Notes under the pieces: model-generated
Database searches by the model: none
What the model saw: only the letters and a program-made list of their open reading frames with translations
Told to the model about the DNA's origin: nothing
Origin: Lachnospiraceae bacterium MD308
GTDB taxonomy: Bacteria; Bacillota; Clostridia; Lachnospirales; Lachnospiraceae
Reading direction: 5' to 3'
Length of the DNA: 64,000 nt
Assembly: GCA_010206225.2 (NCBI GenBank)
Contig: VIQU02000005.1
Span: forward strand, 35,027-99,026
Made by a program: the position numbers and the translations under genes
Shown here: piece after piece, positions 9,318 to 18,023 of the stretch
Numbering within the stretch: position 1 is the stretch's first letter
How the letters are laid out: each line of letters opens with the position of its first letter

Positions 9318-9737
9318 TCACAATCTATTAATGTATTTTAATCGTTCCGCGGTTTCTCTATCGCCAATGATATCCCAGATAGGTATCCTCTTCCCATGTA
9401 TGCCATATTTGTTTAACGTTTCATATAATTCCTGCACATCTGCGACAGGCGTTACTATGACGGAAACTTCTTTTTCTTCCAACCCCTTAACTTCCTTTAT
9501 ATTGTACACTGGAATTCCTTCAAAATTACCGCTTTTCTTATACGCATCTATGATACATAAAGGCGGCATATTCCGTAAATTCATCTCTCTGACAAGCGCA
9601 GCGGTTAAATTGCCCATTCCATAAATTACCGGGTTATTCATTTCAGATAGCTTTTGGATTATCTGATTCGGATTGTTTATTATTTCCGTTAATATCCTCC
9701 ATTTTAAATCCGACAATTCATAAGGGACAGTCCGCAT
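9318..9737 (-). repeat. Duplicated module copy B (139 codons plus stop)
   Basis: This is the 3' end of the radical SAM gene, matching copy A at 6504-6923. Both copies end in the same KYINRL-stop. The similarity ends abruptly at RTVP(F/Y)ELSD, where the two host domains begin. Confidence 0.9.
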
Positions 9738-10739
9738 TCCATACGAATTTTCCCCGCCGCTTTGATCATGTACTTTCGGATGGGAAAGATATGGATGCTT
9801 CATGGTCTCTTTATATTCCTGATGCCAGGGATGCTTCGGATTCCTTATATTCATAAAGAACTCCTCCATTTCATTCTGGCCGCCCCAGTTATCATATGGC
9901 CGAAGCCGAACAAAATCCGCGCCGAATTCCTCGATACACCTATACGCAAACTGAGGGAGAGTCCTGAAGTTTTCTGCCTGTACGACCGTCGCTATTGTAA
10001 GGAAATCTATAATCCCTTTCTCGCGAAGTTTTTTTACATACCTGAGGTTATTTTCTATCTTCTCAATCGGATAATTCACTCCCGAAAGATGTTGATACAC
10101 AGATTCTTCAAAACTCATGATTGTAATAGCCACATTTAATTTATATTTCCCAAGATTTTCAATTTGCTTCCAATGTTCTTCATCAAATAAAGAGCCGTTT
10201 GTTTCCAACATAACTGAACATTCCGCTGCCGGCGCTTTTGGTCTCCATTCAGATAACAATTTTAAGATTCTTTTACTTACAAATAATTCTCCCAATCCAT
10301 TTGCAGAAATCCTTTTTACATATGGCATTGCCTGACGTACCCGATCTTCTATGATGTCATAATTTTGTTCCAATTCCTCTTTTGTTTTTTCTGCGTTCAT
10401 GCGGCATATCGTACAGCTCTTACATCTATAATTACAAATATTTTCAAATGCCAAATATAATTCTTCCGGATACTGCGGAAGATTTCCCAACTCTGTTTGA
10501 AGATCATTAATTTCACCTGTCATTAAATATGGACATTCGTCAACACGGCATTGTGAATAGTCCTGCCTTAATAAACATTGTCTTAATCTTTTTGCTTTTT
10601 CTCCATGGAAAACCTCAGGCAAAGAATTGTCAATCAAATTTCCAACGCAGCCATCTTTTATCCAACTACATAATCTGACCGCTCCTTCAGCATTATACAC
10701 TTGCACAAAGTCTCTGCCTCTTTTACACATCCGTTCCAT
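9318..10739 (-). CDS. Radical SAM protein with N-terminal cysteine-rich (SPASM-like) region and C-terminal YGMG module
   Basis: The 473-residue protein starts at the ATG at 10739, eight bases after GGAGG. Residues about 1-70 are cysteine-rich, with CSWIKDGCVGNLIDNS followed by CRVDECPYL. This resembles a SPASM auxiliary-cluster region placed before, not after, the radical SAM core. The core has the CNYRCKSC cluster motif near residue 110 and later KRISANGLGE. The last 139 residues are the Rossmann-like module shared with the FkbM protein. It probably binds at least one [4Fe-4S] cluster and cleaves S-adenosylmethionine. A radical step on a glycan or on a small peptide is possible; no obvious precursor peptide lies beside it. 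Confidence 0.83.
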   Translation of the reverse strand: MERMCKRGRDFVQVYNAEGAVRLCSWIKDGCVGNLIDNSLPEVFHGEKAKRLRQCLLRQDYSQCRVDECPYLMTGEINDLQTELGNLPQYPEELYLAFENICNYRCKSCTICRMNAEKTKEELEQNYDIIEDRVRQAMPYVKRISANGLGELFVSKRILKLLSEWRPKAPAAECSVMLETNGSLFDEEHWKQIENLGKYKLNVAITIMSFEESVYQHLSGVNYPIEKIENNLRYVKKLREKGIIDFLTIATVVQAENFRTLPQFAYRCIEEFGADFVRLRPYDNWGGQNEMEEFFMNIRNPKHPWHQEYKETMKHPYLSHPKVHDQSGGENSYGMRTVPYELSDLKWRILTEIINNPNQIIQKLSEMNNPVIYGMGNLTAALVREMNLRNMPPLCIIDAYKKSGNFEGIPVYNIKEVKGLEEKEVSVIVTPVADVQELYETLNKYGIHGKRIPIWDIIGDRETAERLKYINRL

Positions 10740-10784
10740 CTTTCTTACCTCCATACACATTTATTACCAGAACTGCTGATTATC

Positions 10785-11603
10785 CTATCTGTACTCCAAT
10801 AATCTAATATCACTCACAGGATGTGTTTTTCGCTCTTCTGCCGGAGGAAGTTTTTCATACTCTCCAAATTTAAAATGTAAATAACCATCATAGTCTCTTA
10901 TCCCCTGTAGTATCTTTCCTTCAAATATAATGTCCGACGTATCTTCATACCAATACCGATAATATCCATACTCCCGGTTCGGCGTCGGAAACATCAGGAT
11001 TCTTACCATCTTTGTCTTCTTTCTGTTTGCGCCGGCGACCATTCTCTTATAATATCTCCGGATTTTGTCTTCCGGTATCTTCGCCAACAGACTATATACC
11101 TGCCGTTTTATATGGCTTTGATCCGCAATCTGCCCAACCTTAGACCATAAAACCTTTCTGACGCAAAAACACTCAAAATTTTTCATACACCGCAGAAAAT
11201 AATTGTCAGGTACTCCGTCAAGAGGGAAGATGTCGATAAAAACACCTTGCGCATACGGCATATGCTCTTGATACTCCCTGAGAAACAGCGTCTGTTTTCT
11301 CCTGAGTTTGCCATATCCCCAACGGTATCCTCTCGTTCTCCGATGATCCTGAAAGTAAAACCGTGACGCATCCAGTTCTGTCTTTACCACATGCCGGAAT
11401 CTTTCATATTCTTCTCTTAACAATGCCACATCCGCGTCATCATCCCATGGGATATATCCCCCATGCCTTACAGCGCCAAGCATAGTTCCTGCAATAATAC
11501 TATATTGAATTTTACATTTTTTACATATTCGATCTACTTCTTCCAAAAGTTCCAGTTGGATCATCTGTATCTGCCGAAGCATATGATCATCTATCTGTAC
11601 CAT
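10785..11603 (-). CDS. LicD-family phosphotransferase
   Basis: This 272-residue protein carries the LicD nucleotidyltransferase-like signature: AGTMLGAVRHGGYIPWDDDA with the conserved acidic cluster. LicD proteins transfer phosphocholine or other phospho-alcohols from CDP-activated donors to glycans. The neighbours (CDP-glycerol synthesis and glycerophosphotransferase-like genes) make a phosphoglycerol donor more likely than choline, but this is inference. I use the ATG at 11603 because GAGAGGAAG precedes it; a GTG at 11618 is in frame and would overlap the upstream stop. The protein has no signal peptide and probably acts on lipid-linked intermediates at the membrane. Confidence 0.88.
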   Translation of the reverse strand: MVQIDDHMLRQIQMIQLELLEEVDRICKKCKIQYSIIAGTMLGAVRHGGYIPWDDDADVALLREEYERFRHVVKTELDASRFYFQDHRRTRGYRWGYGKLRRKQTLFLREYQEHMPYAQGVFIDIFPLDGVPDNYFLRCMKNFECFCVRKVLWSKVGQIADQSHIKRQVYSLLAKIPEDKIRRYYKRMVAGANRKKTKMVRILMFPTPNREYGYYRYWYEDTSDIIFEGKILQGIRDYDGYLHFKFGEYEKLPPAEERKTHPVSDIRLLEYR

Positions 11604-11614
11604 AGTTCTTCCTC

Positions 11615-14140
11615 TCACAGCTTACTTACAAATTCGTGTACCTTTGCGCCGCATGTCCCATCGGCGTTTGAAATGATTTCCCGATATACTTCCATCTGCT
11701 TTTCTTTATCAAAAGGCGTTCCAGCCATATCTCCATCCAATAGGTTGTCAACAGAATTGAAAGAATTTTCACGACAGCAATATCTCAGATTCTCCGAATA
11801 ATAACAAAAACCTTTTTCATGCTCTTTTAACTCATCTATATCAAACCGAATTATTATTTCCCTGTATTCATCTGTTTCCGGATTTATTTCATATAATTTT
11901 CTATCAGGATACGAAAAAATCTTTACTTTCCCCATTGCATCAGACGTTTTCCACAAAAAAAGACTTTTCGAAGATGAATAAGGATATTTTTCTTTCACAT
12001 TTTTCACAAAGCCTGGCAGCCATTCCGTCATTTCTCCAGTAATCATATCCAGCTTAATATACATATTGGCATGAAAAGGCGCTAGATACAGATAGTTTCC
12101 ATAAAATGTTCCGTTAGAAAAGGGATGGCTAAACTGTTCTGTCGGGGAGGCCGAATTTATGCATTTAAATTTTTCGGGAAACTGATCATACACCCGGACT
12201 TCATCGGTATCGGGATTCCAGCGCACAATCTCCATGCGTTCGCCGCCGCATGATAACATCCAAATCCAGCCCTGAAACGACCACATTACCTTATACCCGC
12301 ATCCTGACCGCACCGGCAGCATAGTAATAGTATGCTCCATTGTTTCTATATCAAATGAAAATATCTTGCCATCTGTCGGCGAAGACATATAAATCTTCCC
12401 GTTCCTAATAACGTTTCCTCCTATTTTTGCTATACCGCTGTTCATCTCAATTATGACATCAACATCATCTGATATATATTTTATTTCTCCAATAGCCGTA
12501 TCATATCTTACAATAGCCGGATACTTATCCGGCATCAATATAATATATTTTCCATACCTGACCGCCCAGTTAAAAGCCTCCGTTATTCCCTCTACCTGTT
12601 CTAATTCTATTTTCTTCTGATCGCCGTTTTCATCAATAATCAAAATATCCTGTTTTGCCCGAGGACAGACATAGAACTTTTTATCTATCTCGTAAACCGT
12701 ACCATAATTTCCATCATACATATCTTCCGGCAGATCGCACAAATATCTATAATCATACGCAAATGGCTCAGATACATATAACTTATTTCCCTGTGCGATA
12801 ACAAATCTGTCTTCTGCCCTATAATTAAATCCTACTTTAATCTCTCCCCGCCAGCTTTCTTCATCCGGAGCGCTATGCAGACGGTTATCCAGGATAAAGA
12901 TCGGTTTGCCCGCAATCCCAAACAGAGAGGTCAGCGAGGAACCTGCATCTCCTATATAAACATCACTCATCGCAACCGCATCCGTCGCGTCCGGCGACGT
13001 ATCATATATTCCCAGCCCTTTTGCGATAAACTCTCTTTTCAGCGACAGATATTCCTCCTTATACTGTATTCTCATAGAGCTAAATGTCGCCTCCATCAGC
13101 GGATGCGGGCGCCATAGAAGACATACGTCCTCTCTTCCTTCAAAGCATGAAAATACATACCTTATCTTTTTCAGAAAGCTTTCCGTATCCGCAAGCATCC
13201 CGTTAAGGCTTGTATTATAAAAATATATTTTTTTCCCAGCTATTTTCTCTCTCCATTCTGTATATGGAATCTCCGGATTCTTACATTTTTTTATAATCTT
13301 ATCAAATTTAGGGCTTCCTAACTGCAAAAATTTGTTCTCCGGAATCCTCTCATCAAAATATTTCCTAAGCTTCGGGGACTGGATTACGATATAATCTGCA
13401 TGAAAATACACCGGGCATAATCTCTGTCCCTCGCTCATACCTCCTGATGTACTGTAATATGGGATATACACTAAAGTTTTGGTATATTTTTTCAGATTTT
13501 CTGAATAGTATCTAGGATGCACGCTTGTAACATAGTTCCAGTCGTCGTAAGGATTATGAATATAGATTACATCTGGCTCTCTCTCCTCAAAATGATAGCT
13601 TTGCCAGTCGATCACCTCTATATCCGGCGGGTATTGGTCTCCCTCGTAATGGAACTTTCCCAAGCTTCGATCCGGATTAATATCATAATAAGGGATGGGA
13701 ACACAGTAAACATCGCAGTTCAGATCTTCTTTTGCCGCAAAATATACACTCTCAAGACTGTCCCACATAGAAGCCTTGTAGGGAAAAAACGCAATCTCTT
13801 TTCTGGCCGTAATATCATTTTTCGCGCTGCTCTCAACCTTCAACATCTGTTTTTTCAGCCGCTTATATACTTTAGCCGCATTAGGCCAGACATTCGCCGT
13901 CTCCCTATAAATTTGGAAAAGCACCTCACAATATTCTTCCAGCAAGGATATTGTAATGTGCCCTTCCCCCTCCTGCTTCTCAATAAAGTCCCCAAGTTCA
14001 TAAGCAAACTGCTGACATTCATCAAGCATCTTAGGAACTGATTCAGCGTTTTTTTCTTCCAATGCCTTTTTTATCTCCTCATGAGCCTGATGCAGGCTGC
14101 CTATAAAATCTAAAACTTTCTGTTTTTGAACATATCTCAT
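11615..14140 (-). CDS. CDP-glycerol glycerophosphotransferase-like protein with beta-propeller-like C-terminus
   Basis: The protein has 841 residues. A helical N-terminus of about 110 residues precedes a TagB/TagF-type GT-B region (about 115-440), with VIYIHNPYDDWNYVTS, LVYIPYYSTSG, LWRPHPLM and SDVYIGDAGSSLTSLFG. These match the CDP-glycerol:poly(glycerophosphate) glycerophosphotransferase fold. From about 440 to 800 the sequence changes to short repeated beta segments (GTVYEIDKKFYVC, GNVIRNGKIYMSSP, GTFYGNYLYLAPF) that look like blades of a beta-propeller. I do not recognise this combination as standard; the tail may bind the polymer or a partner. It follows the GDPD gene by 23 bp. Confidence 0.8.
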   Translation of the reverse strand: MRYVQKQKVLDFIGSLHQAHEEIKKALEEKNAESVPKMLDECQQFAYELGDFIEKQEGEGHITISLLEEYCEVLFQIYRETANVWPNAAKVYKRLKKQMLKVESSAKNDITARKEIAFFPYKASMWDSLESVYFAAKEDLNCDVYCVPIPYYDINPDRSLGKFHYEGDQYPPDIEVIDWQSYHFEEREPDVIYIHNPYDDWNYVTSVHPRYYSENLKKYTKTLVYIPYYSTSGGMSEGQRLCPVYFHADYIVIQSPKLRKYFDERIPENKFLQLGSPKFDKIIKKCKNPEIPYTEWREKIAGKKIYFYNTSLNGMLADTESFLKKIRYVFSCFEGREDVCLLWRPHPLMEATFSSMRIQYKEEYLSLKREFIAKGLGIYDTSPDATDAVAMSDVYIGDAGSSLTSLFGIAGKPIFILDNRLHSAPDEESWRGEIKVGFNYRAEDRFVIAQGNKLYVSEPFAYDYRYLCDLPEDMYDGNYGTVYEIDKKFYVCPRAKQDILIIDENGDQKKIELEQVEGITEAFNWAVRYGKYIILMPDKYPAIVRYDTAIGEIKYISDDVDVIIEMNSGIAKIGGNVIRNGKIYMSSPTDGKIFSFDIETMEHTITMLPVRSGCGYKVMWSFQGWIWMLSCGGERMEIVRWNPDTDEVRVYDQFPEKFKCINSASPTEQFSHPFSNGTFYGNYLYLAPFHANMYIKLDMITGEMTEWLPGFVKNVKEKYPYSSSKSLFLWKTSDAMGKVKIFSYPDRKLYEINPETDEYREIIIRFDIDELKEHEKGFCYYSENLRYCCRENSFNSVDNLLDGDMAGTPFDKEKQMEVYREIISNADGTCGAKVHEFVSKL

Positions 14141-14163
14141 ACTATTTCTCCGCTTATTCTGTT

Positions 14164-14892
14164 CTACAAGTATACTTCCGGCTCATTCAAAAAGATATCT
14201 GTAATCCCCTGATGTTCTAACAGCTCCATATCCAATCTTGTTCCTGTAGGCTTCTCCGGATAAAGATGCCCTGTCATCCATGCGCGCACTGTATATCCAT
14301 TCAAAACCTCCGACGGCAAATCCATCGCACGCCAGTATGGATGGATGGCAGCCGCTCCGCACCCGCCCTTTAATTTGTACAGGCAATCCGAACATTTCGT
14401 GTCTAAAATCCCCAGTTCTACTTCTGGGTCAAGCAGTCTTATCTTTTCTAAAGACCGCGCGTAAAAACTGGAATATATAACACTTTTTTCCAAATTCCGC
14501 CCGTGTATCAGACTGACAATCCTGCTCTCCATCCCTTCGTACGGATAGATACTGTTTTTTAATTCTATATTTAACTTTAATTTCTTATCCCGCAGCTTAC
14601 CCTGCAATATATCTAAAACTTCTTCTATTGTAGGAATACGCTCTGTCTTTCCGTGACCGGCGGCAATTTTAAACCTTTTCAACTCCGCCAGTGTATAATC
14701 CTTTACATACCCTGTCCCGTCTGTCGTCCGGTCAATTCTTTCATCGTGAATAACTACCATATGCCCGTCTTTAGAAAGCTGGATATCCAGTTCTATACCT
14801 GTAAGGCCTTTTATTTCTGATGCTTTTGTAAATGCAGATACGGTATTCTCTGGATACCTCTGGCTGCATCCTCTGTGTGCCCATATCCTCAT
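14164..14892 (-). CDS. Glycerophosphodiester phosphodiesterase
   Basis: This 242-residue cytoplasmic GDPD-family enzyme starts directly with the catalytic barrel: AHRGCSQRYPENT, then GIELDIQLSKDG and VIHDERIDRTTDGTG, which hold the metal-binding and catalytic residues. The reaction hydrolyses glycerophosphodiesters to glycerol-3-phosphate and an alcohol. In this operon it could supply glycerol-3-phosphate to the adjacent cytidylyltransferase or trim glycerophosphate groups from the glycan. GAGGGAAG precedes the ATG, and the gene follows its upstream neighbour by 10 bp. The family assignment is firm; the role in glycan synthesis is inferred from context. Confidence 0.92.
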   Translation of the reverse strand: MRIWAHRGCSQRYPENTVSAFTKASEIKGLTGIELDIQLSKDGHMVVIHDERIDRTTDGTGYVKDYTLAELKRFKIAAGHGKTERIPTIEEVLDILQGKLRDKKLKLNIELKNSIYPYEGMESRIVSLIHGRNLEKSVIYSSFYARSLEKIRLLDPEVELGILDTKCSDCLYKLKGGCGAAAIHPYWRAMDLPSEVLNGYTVRAWMTGHLYPEKPTGTRLDMELLEHQGITDIFLNEPEVYL

Positions 14893-14902
14893 ATAACTTC
14901 CC

Positions 14903-16237
14903 TCAACTACGGTTTTCTTTTATAAACTGTTCCATGATCCCAGCCAGCGCAACAGATTCTCCCCGCGTCAGTTTAAAATCATTCTTTTCAGTCTGATTGA
15001 TCAGGGCGAGCAAATCACTGATTTCGTACCGAAGTCCGTCGCCCAAAAAAGTCTCCGAATATTTATCTACTTTTTCAACCTGTTCATAATGCACTTCAAA
15101 ATATGTCGTTTTCCACCATGGAGCATTCACAACAATATAGCCCTTTGTGCCGGATATCAAAAGTCTTCCGTCCGACTTAACACCCAGGCCGCAAGTCGCT
15201 GTCCCCAGTCCGTTTTTATATCTCAGCGTCACTCTAGTAAACAAATCCAAACCCTTTTCGTCCTTAATGGAATCAAACACAATATTCTCATAATTCGTTC
15301 CCAATAATTTAAGAATCGGAAGCATAATATAACTTCCAAGCTCAATAAAACTGCCGCCATACTTCGTATCCGTCAATTCTCTGCTGTCTAAGTCTTCCAG
15401 CTTAGTAAAACAGGCCTCCACGTTACGGATACTTCCAATCATCCCGCTGCAGGCAATACCCAGCAGCTTCTGGAATCCCGGGCAATAAGACGTCTTGATT
15501 CCTTCAAACAGAACCAGCCCCTGTTCTTTCGCGTATCCAAACAATTCTTCTGCCTGTTTCTTCTCCAAAACTATAGGTTTTTCACACAATACATGTTTAC
15601 CATGCTGCAATGCGCATTTGACATATCCATAGTGTGTCTCATGGGGTGATGCGACATATACGATATCTATCGCGTCAAAAAATTGTTCTATATCTTCATA
15701 TACCTCTATTTCCCATTTTTCCGCAAACTGTCTGGAACTATGAATATGGGGATTATACACACCCTGAGTACTGATACCGCTGACCAGCTTCGCTTCCGGC
15801 ACAAAACGATTCGCAATTCTTCCCGTCCCGATAATCCCTACTCTCTGAATGCGCTGTCTTTGCGCCCGCAGCATCGTACTGGAAATATTCTTTGTTCTTT
15901 CCAGATATACTACCTTACAGTAATCATTCAAATAATCAAATGTCCCTGTCCAGTCAGAGCCAACCGTAAAGATATCTATATCGTATTTTTGAATATCATT
16001 AAATTTCTGTCCGGATGCTTCCTCAATAATAATTTCATCCGCAAACCCGGTTTTTTTTACATTTTCAATACGAGTCAAGATGGGATCTATAATCCCAATC
16101 TTCCCCCTCGATTTATCATAATTCTCTGTCGTTACTCCTACAATCAGATAATCACCCAGCGCCTTCGCTCTTTGAAGCAGGCGGTAATGTCCTTCATGGA
16201 AGAGGTCAAATGTCCCATATGTAATTACTTTTACCAT
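14903..16237 (-). CDS. Glycerol-3-phosphate cytidylyltransferase-like domain fused to Gfo/Idh/MocA oxidoreductase
   Basis: This is the first gene of the glycan operon (444 residues, GGAGGAGG ribosome site). Residues 1-130 are a TagD-type nucleotidyltransferase: YGTFDLFHEGHYRLL with the HxGH motif and RTKNISSTMLR with the RTxxISST motif. From about 132 an NAD(P)-dependent Gfo/Idh/MocA domain follows (VGIIGTGRIANRF, VYVASPHETHYG, HVLCEKP with the conserved lysine). Activation and oxidoreduction of a polyol phosphate in one chain would fit CDP-glycerol or CDP-2-glycerol formation; the exact polyol is inference. In typical TagD proteins the cytidylyltransferase stands alone. Confidence 0.87.
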   Translation of the reverse strand: MVKVITYGTFDLFHEGHYRLLQRAKALGDYLIVGVTTENYDKSRGKIGIIDPILTRIENVKKTGFADEIIIEEASGQKFNDIQKYDIDIFTVGSDWTGTFDYLNDYCKVVYLERTKNISSTMLRAQRQRIQRVGIIGTGRIANRFVPEAKLVSGISTQGVYNPHIHSSRQFAEKWEIEVYEDIEQFFDAIDIVYVASPHETHYGYVKCALQHGKHVLCEKPIVLEKKQAEELFGYAKEQGLVLFEGIKTSYCPGFQKLLGIACSGMIGSIRNVEACFTKLEDLDSRELTDTKYGGSFIELGSYIMLPILKLLGTNYENIVFDSIKDEKGLDLFTRVTLRYKNGLGTATCGLGVKSDGRLLISGTKGYIVVNAPWWKTTYFEVHYEQVEKVDKYSETFLGDGLRYEISDLLALINQTEKNDFKLTRGESVALAGIMEQFIKENRS

Positions 16238-16257
16238 AACAGCCTCCTCCTTGACAA

Positions 16258-16592
16258 TTAATATAATAAGATATATATACTTAATTTAATCCAAAACCCC
16301 TTATTTGGGCAATACAAAGCTTTTCAGTATTATTATCGGCTGAATACAGAAAAAAATAATGTCGGCCGGATATTAACATGAATCTTCATGGGACAACAAA
16401 TGACTTCCTGCTGGGAATTCTCTTATCCTTTCCACCTAACTGACATAATAGGACCGATTTGATAAGAAAAGTAAACCATTAAATAAATCCAGTACCTATT
16501 ATAAAATACGGATAACTTCAATAGATGAATTATATGATAAATTCTACGAAACCGCAAGAGAAACGTATAAAGAAATAACTATATACATCTGC
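16258..16592. other. Intergenic stretch with no intact gene
   Basis: The AT-rich sequence upstream of the glycan operon must hold that operon's promoter, but I find no convincing -35/-10 pair. On the plus strand a short open stretch ending near 16631 (reading ITSIDELYDKFYETARETYK) looks protein-like but has no start or ribosome site. It may be a decayed gene fragment that I cannot identify. Confidence 0.4.
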
Positions 16593-16662
16593 TGTTACAC
16601 AATAAAATATGGGAGCCGTAACCTTCCATAAGGCTACAGCTCCCATATTTTATTGTGTGACA
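16593..16662 (-). terminator. Long hairpin, probable terminator of the surface-protein gene
   Basis: The arms 16593-16616 and 16639-16662 pair at 23 of 24 positions, and weaker pairing continues inward to a loop of about four bases. The arms begin and end A/T-rich, so U-runs exist in both directions. It lies 17 bp past the ancestral stop of the minus-strand surface-protein gene. The arm length exceeds that of an ordinary intrinsic terminator. Confidence 0.7.
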
Positions 16663-16679
16663 AATTAACCAGACATATT

Positions 16680-17807
16680 TTAAGCCGCTACTTTAACAGT
16701 CACTTTTATTACCGTATCATCATCCAGTGTAATGATAAGACAACGAAATTTGCGAACGCCGCCTGCACCTTCATACCATTAGCTGCACCATTTATAGTCA
16801 GAACTGTCTTCTCTGCATTTACAGAATAAGCACTCTTTGGCAGCGCACCATATACCTGCCCGCCTTCAGCGTTCTCCGCTGCCTCAATGCTCTTAATTCC
16901 CTTTGTTACGTTTTTAAGTGCAAACGTATTATTTTTGCTGACACTAAAATCGCCATCAGCAGTAATGCTCGGACCTGTCGGAGTAAGTTCTACCGACTTC
17001 ACACTGCCAAGATCCCTCAAACCATGAGCTGAATAATCAGTTCCTGCAACATCTGCCTCAGCAGCATCTGCTACAGAGAATACAGCATTAACACCAATTT
17101 CCTTTTTGCTTGCTCCCGTATAAGCAGACCAATCCGCCTTTCTGTTAACCTTTCCGCCTAATTTGAAAGCTACAGCATCGTAATTATCCTCTGCTTCGTC
17201 TTTTGCATAACTGAGAGTACCATCTTCACCCTTCTGAATGGAATATGATGCTTTGTCTAAAACAAAACTCTGTTGGATTATTTGCATCTACACTGTCAAT
17301 AACAATACCCCGAGAAGAAGCTTCATAACTTGCAATATCAACCGGTGAATTAGTTCCCGGTATAGCCAGAAGACAAATATTTGTAGTATTATCTGCCGTT
17401 ACAGCCTCCATTGTATCAACCGGTGTCGCCCTAGTATCATTCGTGTCTGTTATGTTCATCTTAGCGGTTACTTTTACTCCAACACTGCTTTCATTCTTGA
17501 CATAAGCGTCTGCACCCTCTTTGGATACGATACTGCTGCTATCAAGAAGATCCTCTAATTTTGCGCTCTCACCATTCTTTAATGATGTAAGACCCTGTGG
17601 ATCAACCACAAATTCAAGCGCTCCTGCAGTAGGAAGCGTAACTTCATACACCGTAGACGTGTCAACATAATCGAGATCACCGCCACCTGTAATCGTTGAA
17701 TCAGCCGGTGCAGTAGTTGCAGCCATTGCTGTAATCCCTGAACCCAGAGTCACCGTTGCGGCTGTTACAACAGCCATAATTCTTTTTGCATTTTTTCTCA
17801 TGTTCAT
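16680..17807 (-). pseudogene. Secreted surface-protein gene with two frameshifts
   Basis: An ATG at 17807 behind AGGAGG encodes a clear signal peptide (MRKNAKRIMAVVTAATVT, ending near AMA). The mature region is acidic and rich in Thr, Ala, Asp and Val, as in WxL-like or S-layer-type surface proteins. The frame breaks near 17263, where one extra T in a TTTT run ends the ORF with CFRQSIIFHSEG; removing it gives EFVLDKASYSIQKGED. A second break near 16733 gives FVVLSLHWMMIR; one more base restores an ending ITLDDDTVIKVTVKVAA with a stop at 16680-16682. The repaired product is about 375 residues. The family is not recognised. Genuine decay and sequencing error are both possible. Confidence 0.72.
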
Positions 17808-18023
17808 CCTCCTAAATATAATATTTGTAACTAATTCAAAGTTCTTATATCAATTCTAATATTTTAGGCAATTGCGAAACAAGTTCAAAATCTTGATTCC
17901 AATAGGGTAAAGGTCCGGTTGAGCCGGACTTACAGGAGGTGGATGTGGATAACAAGGATTTTAAGACATGAAAACAAAGCAGATAAGGATATCAGCCCGT
18001 GAAATGGTATGCGGTATGTAAGG

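Noticed and set aside
17921..17940. GTCCGG/CCGGAC hairpin followed by GGAGG
   Set aside because: The stem is only six base pairs and no ORF follows the ribosome-site-like sequence; probably chance or transposon debris.
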